Of a DNA stretch of 9,738 nucleotides, positions 1-6,343 are shown one piece after another. This DNA is from SZUA-370 sp034003955 (GTDB taxonomy: Bacteria > Spirochaetota > Spirochaetia > Treponematales > UBA12059), in assembly GCA_034003955.1 (NCBI GenBank), contig JAVEXO010000075.1, positions 1 to 9,738 of the forward strand, written 5' to 3'. A program made the position numbers and the translations under genes. How positions within the stretch are numbered: the first letter of the stretch is position 1; each line of letters begins with the position of its first letter. The notes under the pieces are model-generated. The model saw only the letters and a list, made by a program, of their open reading frames with translations. It made no database searches and had not been told where the DNA came from.

Positions 1-490
1 CGTACGCCTGATCCGCAGCATAGAAGATGCGGGTTTGGCTCTGGAGCTTGTTGAGCAACCAGTAATAGCCCACGATCTGGAAGGTCTTAAGTACGTTACC
101 GACAACGTCTCGGTTCCTGTAATGGCCGACGAGAGTGCGTTCTCAACGCGGGACGCTCAGCGCCTCATGGAGTTACGCGCAGTAGACATCGTTAACATTA
201 AGCTTATGAAGACGGGTGGCATCCATAATGCACTGCGAATATGCGCGATGGCAGAAGTCTACGGAGTGGAACTGATGATAGGCTGCATGCTGGAGGCCAA
301 GGTCAGTGTGACGGCCGCCGTCCATCTTGCCGCTGCAAAGAAGATAATAACGAAGGTTGACCTTGACGGTCCTGTACTCTGCAGAGAGGATCCCATAGAT
401 GGCGGCGCTGTCTTCAAAGAGTCGCTTGTACGGCCTAACGATACGCCGGGCTTGGGTATTACGGGTATACGGGGCATAAGCTACCTGTAA
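1..490 (+). CDS. Dipeptide epimerase (L-Ala-D/L-Glu type), C-terminal part
   Basis: Enolase-superfamily enzyme of the muconate-lactonizing subgroup, probably epimerising L-Ala-D/L-Glu or a similar dipeptide in the cytoplasm during murein peptide recycling. The reading frame is open to the left edge (first whole codon at base 2), so the N-terminal capping domain and the first catalytic KxK lysine lie outside the window. The visible part is the C-terminal half of the barrel. It has the LVEQP strand with a metal-binding Glu, then ADES with the next metal-binding acid, then NIKLMKTGG with the second catalytic Lys, and then DLDGP. In characterised Ala-Glu epimerases the DxD pair binds the dipeptide amino group, so DLD favours a dipeptide epimerase over a muconate or mandelate enzyme. 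Exact dipeptide specificity cannot be read here. The stop at 488-490 is followed by a hairpin terminator. The next gene is convergent. Confidence 0.9.
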   Translation, partial: VRLIRSIEDAGLALELVEQPVIAHDLEGLKYVTDNVSVPVMADESAFSTRDAQRLMELRAVDIVNIKLMKTGGIHNALRICAMAEVYGVELMIGCMLEAKVSVTAAVHLAAAKKIITKVDLDGPVLCREDPIDGGAVFKESLVRPNDTPGLGITGIRGISYL

Positions 491-530
491 TTGTTTTCTG
501 CCGCCTTCTATGAGTGCGGCGAGTTAGCGC

Positions 531-568
531 GGGGCCGCACTGGAATGACTTCCAAGGCGGCCCCTTTT
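531..568 (+). terminator. Intrinsic terminator after the epimerase gene
   Basis: A perfect 8-bp GC-only stem (GGGGCCGC at 531-538 pairing with GCGGCCCC at 557-564) is followed immediately by TTTT and, two bases later, TTT. The 18-base interior holds a second 5-bp stem (TGGAA 541-545 with TTCCA 550-554), so the structure can stack into one long hairpin. It starts 41 bases after the stop codon. On the opposite strand no T-run follows the stem, so it should act mainly on + strand transcripts. Confidence 0.8.
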
Positions 569-584
569 GGTTTGTACAGCGCTG

Positions 585-2063
585 TTATAGTGACGCTACA
601 AGTCGCTTGAGGAAACGGTATGAGCTCTCTACCGAGGCTACGTTGACGCGCTCGTCGGGTGAGTGAGGAAAGCGTATAGTCGGCCCGAACGACACCATGT
701 CCCAGTCTGGAAAGCGCGGCCTGAATAGACCGGGTTCCAGGCCGCCGTGAGTAGATGTAACCTTGGGGTAATGGCCGAAGAGTTCCTTGTATACGTCCTT
801 TGCCTTGGCCAAAAGGGGGCTAGCATTATTGGGGCTCCAGGCTGGCGACTCCGCCGGGCGCGATCGTTTGACAGACCAGCCCTGCCTTGAAGCCTCATCG
901 AGCCTCGCCTCGACTATGGCTGCGAGCTCACTTTTCTCCTCGTCGGACGAACTACGTATCATCACCATGGTATCGACTATGAAGTCGGCTCCTTGTATCT
1001 TGGCTACGAGCTGCCCCAGGTTGAGCGAAGTGCGTATGAGGCCTGGCATGTCAGGCTCCATGGCCCTGAGCCCATTAGGGAGGGTGCCCAGCATCTGTAG
1101 GAGGCTCGCCGAGCCTTCCGGCCCTAGTGCTAAGACGGGCTGATCGTCTGATAGTGACAGCGTCGCCTTTAGTCCTGGATCCTTGTTCCCAAGTGCGACA
1201 CCAAGTGCACTAGCCGCCTTGGCAAAGGCCGCCTTGAAGGCATCGGCGTGGTTCGAGCTGAGACCGACTAGGGCTGAGGCATCGCGGGGGATGGCATTGG
1301 CTGCAGTCCCTCCCGAGAGGCTCGCTATGTAGAGTGGTTTCCGGCTCTCTGCAAGGAGGCCTGCCAGGGCGAGGGTAGCGTTTGCCCTGCCCTTGTCTAT
1401 GTCTACACCCGAGTGGCCACCTAAGAGACCGCCAATATCGGCTTGGAACCATGTGAGGCCTTTGGGGCAGGTATCAGCAGTTCGGGATAGAAGCGCCTTT
1501 GACCTGATGGCGCCGGCGCAGCCTATCGTCAGCTCTTCTATATCCTCGTTGTCAAGATTGAGGAGTATGTTTCCCGATACAAAGCCTGGCTCGATGGCGC
1601 GGGCTCCGCTCATGCCATCCTCCTCGTTTATGGTGAAGAGGCAGCTAAGCGGCCCTGAGCTCCGTTCTGGGTCTATCATCAAGGCCATGGCCATGGCGAC
1701 GCCTATACCGTTGTCTGCGCCGAGCGTTGTGTCTGTCGCTATGACCCAGTCATGATCGGCTGGGTCTAGGCGTGGTCGTATGGGATCCTTCTCGAAGTCG
1801 TGAGCCGAGGTGGCGGCTTTCTGAGGGACCATATCGAGGTGAGCCTGAAGTATGACCGCAGGAGCTTTTTCTTTGCCTGCGCTCGCCGCTTGGTATAGGG
1901 CGACATTACCAGCAGCGTCAATTTTAGAGGCAATACCATGCTCTTTTGCCCAGGACAGGACGGCTTTGCCTATGGCTTCTTCGTGGTGGGAGGGATGGGG
2001 TACGGCACAGATCGCTGCAAAGCGCTCCCAGACGGCTTCTGGTTGTAAGGATAGAATTTCCAT
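585..2063 (-). CDS. pepD: Aminoacyl-histidine dipeptidase (PepD-type, peptidase family M20)
   Basis: Cytosolic metallo-dipeptidase of the PepD/PepV branch of M20, which hydrolyses dipeptides such as Xaa-His. The 492 residues fit the family (E. coli PepD is about 485). Landmarks in order are PHPSHHEE near residues 22-29, AHLDMVPQ with metal ligands His75 and Asp77, LGADNGIG with bridging Asp117, INEEDGMSGA with catalytic Glu147 and metal ligand Glu148, and a GGHSG segment opening the lid domain. HGGLEPGLF (His439) and a GPTIRFPHSPDE segment (His467) follow near the C terminus. No active-site residue seems to be missing. The ATG at 2063 has AGGAG at 2069-2073 (reverse strand) with a 5-base gap. 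The gene is convergent with the epimerase and divergent from flavodoxin. It probably supplies free amino acids from imported or recycled peptides; actual substrate range is inference. Confidence 0.93.
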   Translation of the reverse strand: MEILSLQPEAVWERFAAICAVPHPSHHEEAIGKAVLSWAKEHGIASKIDAAGNVALYQAASAGKEKAPAVILQAHLDMVPQKAATSAHDFEKDPIRPRLDPADHDWVIATDTTLGADNGIGVAMAMALMIDPERSSGPLSCLFTINEEDGMSGARAIEPGFVSGNILLNLDNEDIEELTIGCAGAIRSKALLSRTADTCPKGLTWFQADIGGLLGGHSGVDIDKGRANATLALAGLLAESRKPLYIASLSGGTAANAIPRDASALVGLSSNHADAFKAAFAKAASALGVALGNKDPGLKATLSLSDDQPVLALGPEGSASLLQMLGTLPNGLRAMEPDMPGLIRTSLNLGQLVAKIQGADFIVDTMVMIRSSSDEEKSELAAIVEARLDEASRQGWSVKRSRPAESPAWSPNNASPLLAKAKDVYKELFGHYPKVTSTHGGLEPGLFRPRFPDWDMVSFGPTIRFPHSPDERVNVASVESSYRFLKRLVASL

Positions 2064-2109
2064 TAAGGCTCCTTTTCTATAGGCACGCCTGCTGAGACGC
2101 GTTTAAACC

Positions 2110-2118
2110 ATAATACCA
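2110..2118 (-). promoter_or_regulatory. Candidate extended -10 promoter for pepD
   Basis: Read on the - strand, this is TGG followed by TATTAT. It fits an extended -10 element (TGn plus a 5/6 match to TATAAT). It would start transcription about 40 bases before the pepD start codon. No convincing -35 hexamer is found at the usual distance, which is tolerable for an extended -10 promoter but keeps this tentative. Confidence 0.35.
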
Positions 2119-2149
2119 TGGATACTGGCAGACATATATACATTCTGGC

Positions 2150-2176
2150 TTGACGGTCTGCGTTAGTCTTTGTAAT
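2150..2176 (+). promoter_or_regulatory. Candidate sigma-70 promoter for flavodoxin
   Basis: TTGACG at 2150-2155 matches the -35 consensus at 5/6 positions. TGTAAT at 2171-2176 matches -10 at 5/6, but the spacing is 15 bp, shorter than the ideal 17. Transcription would begin near 2183, immediately before or inside the Fur box at 2186-2204, which is a sensible place for repressor control. A weaker -10 (TAATTT at 2173) gives 17-bp spacing. Confidence 0.45.
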
Positions 2177-2185
2177 TTTTATTTC

Positions 2186-2204
2186 GATAATGATTGTCAT
2201 TATC
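2186..2204 (+). promoter_or_regulatory. Fur box upstream of flavodoxin
   Basis: The 19 bases GATAATGATTGTCATTATC match the classical Fur box (GATAATGATAATCATTATC) at 17 of 19 positions. The outer arms GATAATGA and TCATTATC form a perfect inverted repeat, and only central bases differ. The site ends 26 bases before the flavodoxin ATG and lies at or just past the predicted transcription start. Fur with Fe(II) would be expected to block transcription when iron is sufficient. A related family member such as Zur or PerR recognising a similar sequence cannot be excluded. Confidence 0.85.
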
Positions 2205-2230
2205 AATATCACGTATGTATGGGGGTAACC

Positions 2231-2665
2231 ATGAGCATGCTCAAGGTCATATATTGGAGTGGCACCGGCAATACAAAGACGATGGCCCAGGCTGTCGTCA
2301 ATGGAGCCAAGAAGGCAGGAGCCGAGGTTGAACTAGTCGATGTCTCAAGCATCGACGCTGCACAGGCCCTCAAGGTCGACGCACTCGCGCTTGGCTGTCC
2401 TGCCATGGGTGCGGAGGTTCTTGAGGAAGATGAGATGGAACCCTTCGTAGCGGCTCTCGAGTCAGCCGGACTAGGCGGCAAGAAGCTTGGTCTCTTTGGT
2501 TCCTATGATTGGGGAGACGGGGAGTGGATGCGTGAATGGAAGGAGCGCATGGAGAAGGCTGGCGCCACGCTTATTGGAGAGGGAGTGATGGCTCATAACG
2601 CTCCGGATGCCGATTCTCTTAGCTCTTGTGAATCCCTCGGCGTAGCCTTAGCTAAAAAGGCGTAA
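2231..2665 (+). CDS. Short-chain flavodoxin, probably iron-regulated
   Basis: Small FMN-binding electron carrier of 144 residues, the size of short-chain clostridial flavodoxins. The phosphate-binding loop WSGTGNT (residues 9-15) follows the first beta strand. The 60s flavin loop is represented by the GCPAMGAEVLEEDEMEPF segment and the 90s loop by GSYDWGDGEW, with aromatic and acidic residues typical of FMN stacking. An upstream in-frame start at 2150 would make the protein read through the promoter and Fur box. I therefore chose the ATG at 2231, which has GGGGG six to ten bases upstream; ATG 2237 is also possible. Flavodoxin commonly substitutes for ferredoxin under iron limitation, and the Fur box supports that role here. 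Its redox partners are not in the window. The next gene is convergent. Confidence 0.92.
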   Translation: MSMLKVIYWSGTGNTKTMAQAVVNGAKKAGAEVELVDVSSIDAAQALKVDALALGCPAMGAEVLEEDEMEPFVAALESAGLGGKKLGLFGSYDWGDGEWMREWKERMEKAGATLIGEGVMAHNAPDADSLSSCESLGVALAKKA

Positions 2666-2672
2666 GTCGGAA

Positions 2673-2710
2673 GCCTCGGCGCGCATGGGAGCAGGCGTGT
2701 GCGCTGAGCC
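2673..2710. terminator. Hairpin between convergent flavodoxin and prenyltransferase genes
   Basis: Bases 2673-2685 can pair with 2698-2710 over 13 positions (10 Watson-Crick, 2 G-U, 1 mismatch on the + strand) around a 12-base loop. It sits between the two convergent stop codons. No clean T-run follows on the + strand. On the - strand a CTTTTT tract lies more than ten bases past the stem. It may be a weak or factor-assisted bidirectional terminator. Confidence 0.35.
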
Positions 2711-2724
2711 TACTCCGTTTCCCG

Positions 2725-3642
2725 TTACAAGGCTCCCACAAGCAGGCCCATGATATAGAGCGCCCCGAATACGAGGTGCAAAAGATTGGTGGCAGGTATA
2801 GCATCGCGATGCCTGCCGGCCACGCGGGATCGGGCACGAAAGGCCAAAGGAAGGGCGACTATGCAGGCTAGGGTAGTCCCTGGTGCCAGCCCTATGATGA
2901 CAAGAGCGCTTGCCAGGCTAAAACTGAGTATGAGCAGGGCATCGTACAGGGCTTGGCCTGTTTTCCTGCCCAGTATAACCGTGGCGGTTTTGATTCCCAG
3001 ATCTTTGTCTCTCTCTACATCACGTATCTCGTTGGCCAGCATCATCGCTGGGATGAGCAATGATACGGGTAGGGATACGAGTATGGGGTGTATCGATTGA
3101 GCACCACCGACGGCAAGCCAGGCGCCGTAATTCATAAGCGGCCCTAAGAGCAGGAATGATAGGATGGCTCCCAAGCCAAATCGTTTATACACGACCGGTT
3201 CGCCTGTGTATCCATAGCCGCCACCCAAGCCCAGGGCACCTATCCAGAAGAGCGCCGTAGTAGTGCTCAAGGCCAGATACAGACCTGCCAAGGCTGTGAA
3301 CCCAAAGCAGGCGAGCGCTATGAAAAAGACAAGAATTTCAAAGGATCCTCTACTCTTGCCCATGAAGCGATAAAGCTTTCTTGATTCTGGGGCGTTCTTG
3401 ATACCGCATTCAAAAAAGTCGTTTATGAGGTTGGTGGCCGTCAAGACTGCCAGACCGGCCAGGGTGACCAGGATAACCCTCAGCAATCCTGTAGCTGGGT
3501 TGTGGCCAGGAAGGACACCGGTTCTAAAAGCCAGTGCCAAAGGCACGCTTGTGCCGTACAGAGCCAGGCTCAATGAAAAGGGCCGAGCTGCAATCAATAT
3601 ATCGCGTGCAAGCCTTACAAATCCGCGTTCTAGAAGCTCCAT
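2725..3642 (-). CDS. UbiA/MenA-like polyprenyltransferase (integral membrane)
   Basis: UbiA-superfamily enzyme expected to transfer a polyprenyl group from its diphosphate to an aromatic or other acceptor in the membrane. The protein is almost entirely hydrophobic segments joined by short loops, and at 305 residues it is close to MenA (about 300). Features supporting MenA-like ancestry are ARPFSL near the N terminus, a GYTGEPVVYKRFGLG loop and GPLMNYGAW (residues 167-175). The second aspartate motif NEIRDVERDKDLGIKT (204-219) is intact. The first motif reads NLINDFFECGIKN (71-83): its leading Asp is kept, but later acidic positions are Glu or absent. An upstream ATG at 3666 would add eight residues but lacks a ribosome binding site and follows a -10-like TACAAT (3671-3676, - strand) too closely. 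ATG 3642 has AGG nine bases upstream. No other quinone-biosynthesis gene is visible, so the product (menaquinone or another prenylated molecule) is open. Confidence 0.85.
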   Translation of the reverse strand: MELLERGFVRLARDILIAARPFSLSLALYGTSVPLALAFRTGVLPGHNPATGLLRVILVTLAGLAVLTATNLINDFFECGIKNAPESRKLYRFMGKSRGSFEILVFFIALACFGFTALAGLYLALSTTTALFWIGALGLGGGYGYTGEPVVYKRFGLGAILSFLLLGPLMNYGAWLAVGGAQSIHPILVSLPVSLLIPAMMLANEIRDVERDKDLGIKTATVILGRKTGQALYDALLILSFSLASALVIIGLAPGTTLACIVALPLAFRARSRVAGRHRDAIPATNLLHLVFGALYIMGLLVGAL

Positions 3643-3713
3643 GCTGGGTAACCTGCCTTGAAACATGTCGATTGTAGTCTGGGTATTGTGCCTTGATCCG
3701 GGAGGAGGATATC

Positions 3714-3857
3714 ATGGCTTGCCGCTTCCCTCCAGCCCTTGGGAGGCATTATTCAGTATGGAGGGTTGTAACATGTCTTCTTGTTTTGCGGGAAATCCGC
3801 GTCTGCTGTGTTTTCGCCTATATGCTCTTATATCCGCCCTGGCATTCGCCGTCTTAG
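3714..3857 (+). CDS. Possible leader ORF (47 aa) ahead of the ABC importer
   Basis: A 47-codon frame begins at ATG 3714, five bases after GGAGGAGG (3701-3708), the strongest ribosome binding site in the window. It ends with TAG at 3855-3857, overlapping the first 85 bases of the binding-protein gene in another frame. The peptide has several Cys residues and a hydrophobic middle with basic residues, and resembles nothing I recognise. It could be a leader peptide whose translation passes over the importer's own ribosome binding site and start (3760-3775) and so modulates it. Alternatively the G-rich stretch is a leftover of a former start, or chance. Overlap with a well-supported gene and the lack of a recognised family keep confidence low. 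Confidence 0.3.
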   Translation: MACRFPPALGRHYSVWRVVTCLLVLREIRVCCVFAYMLLYPPWHSPS

Positions 3858-4699
3858 CTCCCCTGGCCGCCGCACCTGCTGTATCTGTTCTGCGTGTAGG
3901 ACTCATGCCTGCAGTAGACTCCGCCCCGGCCCTCATAGCCGAGAAGCGCGGCTACTTTGTCCTGGAGGGCGTGAACGTCGAACTCATAGTCTTTCCTAAC
4001 GCCTTGGAACGCCAGGTGTCATTGCAGTCTGGAGTAGTGGACGGCGCCATGAGTGACCTCGTCGCTTTCGTCTATAACATACAGGGTGGCTTTGATCTGA
4101 GGATTACAAGCTCAACGGATGGCTCCTTCCCCTTTCTTGTTCGCCCAGAATTCAAAGAAACGCGCACGGTGATTGTGGGAATGATGGAAGTGAGTGTCTC
4201 CAATTACCTCAGCGATCTATGGCTATCGGAACGCTACCAGATTGACAAGGTCTTTATAACGGATATACCTGCCCGCATGGAGATGATAAAACGGGGGAAG
4301 TTAGACATGGCCTGTCTGCCCGAGCCCATAGCCTCCATGGGTCAGCTTGCAGGATTAGAGAAGCGGGTCTTTGAGAACAAGGACGAGTATTACCCCGACG
4401 TTATGCTGTTTACGGCAGCGGCTGCTACGGGAAAGCTCGACGCCATACGACGATATAATCGTGCAATAGACAGGGCTGTTGCAGACATCAATATAGATCC
4501 GGGACTAGCCAGGGATGTTCTTGTGGAAAGGCTCAGGCTTGATCCCAGGGTGCGGGATCTCATGGTTCTGCCTGACTATAAGAGGACCCGCCTTCCTAGT
4601 CATGCTTACCTTGCTACCATATCCACATGGATAGCCAGGCTTCAGGGGAAGCCTGTTACCCTGGATTGGAACAAGTACCTTATAGAAACTCCACTGTAA
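3773..4699 (+). CDS. ABC importer substrate-binding protein (SsuA/TauA/NMT1-like)
   Basis: Periplasmic binding protein of the group that serves nitrate, taurine, aliphatic sulfonate and thiamine-precursor importers. The 308 residues open with a signal peptide: basic residues, a hydrophobic stretch (about 16-33) and a likely type I cleavage after A-P-A near residue 36. The mature protein begins with LRVGLMPAVDSAPALIAEKRGYF, the usual first strand and helix of this fold. SGVVDGAMSDLVAF follows in the ligand-cleft region, then a second lobe with LDMACLPEP. There is no lipobox cysteine, unlike TroA downstream. The frame extends to 3665, but ATG 3773 has GGAGGG (3760-3765) seven bases upstream, while ATG 3758 has a less well spaced site. 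It is 19 bases before the ATPase start, so one operon is likely. The substrate cannot be deduced. Confidence 0.85.
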   Translation: MSSCFAGNPRLLCFRLYALISALAFAVLAPLAAAPAVSVLRVGLMPAVDSAPALIAEKRGYFVLEGVNVELIVFPNALERQVSLQSGVVDGAMSDLVAFVYNIQGGFDLRITSSTDGSFPFLVRPEFKETRTVIVGMMEVSVSNYLSDLWLSERYQIDKVFITDIPARMEMIKRGKLDMACLPEPIASMGQLAGLEKRVFENKDEYYPDVMLFTAAAATGKLDAIRRYNRAIDRAVADINIDPGLARDVLVERLRLDPRVRDLMVLPDYKRTRLPSHAYLATISTWIARLQGKPVTLDWNKYLIETPL

Positions 4700-4718
4700 A
4701 ACCGGAGACTTGTCTATC

Positions 4719-5501
4719 GTGATAGAAGCCAAAGGCCTAGTGCTCGACTACCAGCGCCTCTCATCCGGGAGCAGGAAGTCAGGGGCAGGTTTCGACCGCG
4801 CCCTTGATGGGCTGACTCTTTCGGTCCCAAAAGGGGCTTCCCTAGCCATAGTGGGACCATCAGGCTGTGGTAAGTCAAGCCTTTTGTATGCCGTCGCAGG
4901 CCTAGTTCCTGTCAGTGGTGGTAGCCTTCTTGTGGATGGACTCCTTCCGGGCTCTCGATCCTGCACCGCCATGGTATTCCAGGATTACGGCCTCTTTCCC
5001 TGGAAGACTGCTCTGCAAAACGTTGAGCTTGGTGTGCGCCCCTCTACCGTGCCCGGAACGTCTCGAAGGGCAGCTCATGATAAAGCCCTAGCTCTACTCT
5101 CTCGCTTTGGTGTGGAGGCTCTGTCAGACAAGTATCCTGCAGAGCTTTCTGGAGGGGAACGTCAGCGCACGGCCATCGCTCGGGCTCTGGCGTCTGAGCC
5201 GGATCTGCTGCTCCTTGATGAGCCTTCAAACTCTCTTGACGCCTTGGCCAAGGAATCGTTTCAGCGTGCCGTGCTTGGCCTGTGCAACCATGTCGATTCT
5301 CCTCGAAGCCTCACTGTTGTTCTGGTGACCCATGACATAGAGGAAGCCGTCTTTCTAGGAAGCTCCATAGCCGTCATGGAGAAGGGCCGGATACGGAACC
5401 TCCTTCAAAATCCATTGTTCGGCGATCCTACCTTAAGGGAGAGGATTGATTACTATGAGTTCTGCATGGGCATTCGCCGTCTTCTGGGAGAAGTAGCATG
5501 A
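4719..5501 (+). CDS. ABC importer ATPase (SsuB/TauB-like)
   Basis: Cytoplasmic ATPase powering the importer encoded on either side. In 260 residues it has Walker A GPSGCGKSS (residues 46-54), Q-loop VFQDYGLFPWKT, signature LSGGERQRTAIARAL, Walker B LLLLDEPSNSLDA and H-loop VTHDIEEAVFLG. The FPWKT and DIEEAVFLG wording is typical of nitrate/sulfonate/taurine-type ATPases. The frame opens with a TTG at 4710, but GGAG at 4704-4707 is only two bases from it. The in-frame GTG at 4719 is 11 bases from the same site, so GTG is preferred with moderate certainty. The 3' end overlaps the permease start by four bases (ATGA, 5498-5501), implying translational coupling. A short Ser/Gly/Lys-rich insert (about residues 14-25) follows the first strand. 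Confidence 0.92.
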   Translation: MIEAKGLVLDYQRLSSGSRKSGAGFDRALDGLTLSVPKGASLAIVGPSGCGKSSLLYAVAGLVPVSGGSLLVDGLLPGSRSCTAMVFQDYGLFPWKTALQNVELGVRPSTVPGTSRRAAHDKALALLSRFGVEALSDKYPAELSGGERQRTAIARALASEPDLLLLDEPSNSLDALAKESFQRAVLGLCNHVDSPRSLTVVLVTHDIEEAVFLGSSIAVMEKGRIRNLLQNPLFGDPTLRERIDYYEFCMGIRRLLGEVA

Positions 5502-6274
5502 GCCGTGACACAAGCCGTTTGAAAAGCCCCTTCGGGGGAAGGTTTGTAATCTCTGTTCTTCCAGGCCTCGTGCTTGTAGGAATACTCTGGCAAATTCTTC
5601 ACCTGGCACTCAAGACGAGCGCTCTTCCGTCTCCGATTGAGACGCTGGTGGCTCTGGTTGATCTTGCTCGGCGTGACCTGTTTTCTCACCTTGCGGCAAG
5701 CCTGGTTCGTGTGCTCGCAGCCACCGCCATCCAGATCATAGCCGGGACTGGCATAGGAATAGCCTTGGGCTCTAATCGACATACTGAGTTTTTGTTGGGT
5801 TCAGCTGTCCGCGTGATGCACCCGGCACCTAAAATAGCCTTTCTGCCCCTGTTCATGATCCTGTTTGGTATAGGGGATCTATCGAAGGTGCTCTTCGTGG
5901 CGTCTGTTGTAATTTTTCAGACAATCGTATCGGTGAGGGACGGTATAGCCGAAATACCTAAGCCCCTTTTTCTTGCCGCCCGTTCCCTGGGTATGAAGCG
6001 AGCCGCCCTGTTCCAAAATCTGTACATACCTTCTGTCATGCCACGGATCTTTACATCCATGAGGCTAGGATTAGGCATGGGTATTTCTGCCCTGTTCTTC
6101 GCTGAGAACTATGCAACCCGCAAGGGGGCCGGCTACCTCATCATGAATGCTTATGCCATGGCCGATTATCGTACCACCTTCGCGGGTATCGTGGCTCTCT
6201 CACTTCTGGCGCTGATCCTCTTTGCCTTAGTAGACGTGACCGAGAAAAAAGTTTGTCCCTGGCTTAGGGCATGA
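5498..6274 (+). CDS. ABC importer permease (SsuC/TauC-like)
   Basis: Inner-membrane channel subunit, presumably acting as a homodimer with the preceding ATPase. The 258 residues show a first membrane segment near residues 16-37 and several further hydrophobic stretches. PAPKIAFLPLFMILFGIGDLSKV matches the conserved segment of sulfonate/nitrate-type permeases. The ATPase-contact EAA loop is AARSLGMKRAALFQNLYIP, with the conserved Gly and the IP ending. It completes a standard binding protein-ATPase-permease set in that gene order, overlapping the ATPase gene by four bases. A -35-like hexamer for the following gene overlaps its stop codon. Substrate is unknown: nothing in the window (no sulfonate, nitrate or thiamine enzymes) points to one. 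Confidence 0.92.
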   Translation: MSRDTSRLKSPFGGRFVISVLPGLVLVGILWQILHLALKTSALPSPIETLVALVDLARRDLFSHLAASLVRVLAATAIQIIAGTGIGIALGSNRHTEFLLGSAVRVMHPAPKIAFLPLFMILFGIGDLSKVLFVASVVIFQTIVSVRDGIAEIPKPLFLAARSLGMKRAALFQNLYIPSVMPRIFTSMRLGLGMGISALFFAENYATRKGAGYLIMNAYAMADYRTTFAGIVALSLLALILFALVDVTEKKVCPWLRA

Positions 6275-6299
6275 CGAATGAATGTTCGTGACATATACT
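6271..6299 (+). promoter_or_regulatory. Candidate promoter for the small lipoprotein gene
   Basis: ATGACG at 6271-6276 (4/6 to TTGACA) and TATACT at 6294-6299 (5/6 to TATAAT) are separated by the optimal 17 bp. The -35 hexamer overlaps the permease stop codon. Transcription would start near 6306, about 38 bases before the lipoprotein ATG. This suggests the gene can be transcribed independently of the importer operon. Confidence 0.4.
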
Positions 6300-6343
6300 C
6301 ATCATCAAGTTCAGTGCCATAGCCTGAATCCGGAAGGATCTGT

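Noticed and set aside
500..520. GCCGC/GCGGC hairpin just after the epimerase stop
   Set aside because: It is only 5 bp with an 11-base loop and no following T-run. The hairpin at 531-568 explains termination far better.
787..1755. Two + strand open frames of about 120 codons inside pepD
   Set aside because: They are antisense to an intact M20 peptidase with all catalytic residues. The Ser/Pro/Met-rich translations match no family and have no convincing start signals.
2150..2230. N-terminal extension of flavodoxin from an upstream start at 2150
   Set aside because: The added residues would be encoded by the promoter and Fur box, and the flavodoxin fold already begins a few residues after ATG 2231.
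3663..3668. ACATGT giving overlapping divergent start codons (3665 + and 3666 -)
   Set aside because: A self-complementary hexamer produces ATG on both strands by chance. Neither start has a ribosome binding site, and better starts exist at 3773 (+) and 3642 (-).
3667..3772. Riboswitch (thiamine pyrophosphate or other) before the ABC importer
   Set aside because: The binding protein belongs to a group that includes thiamine-precursor importers, so I looked for the conserved TPP-riboswitch segments (such as the CTGAGA core) and found none.
6274..6289. ACGAA/TTCGT inverted repeat after the permease stop, considered as a terminator
   Set aside because: The stem is too short and has no T-run. 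The stretch is better explained as part of a promoter for the lipoprotein gene.
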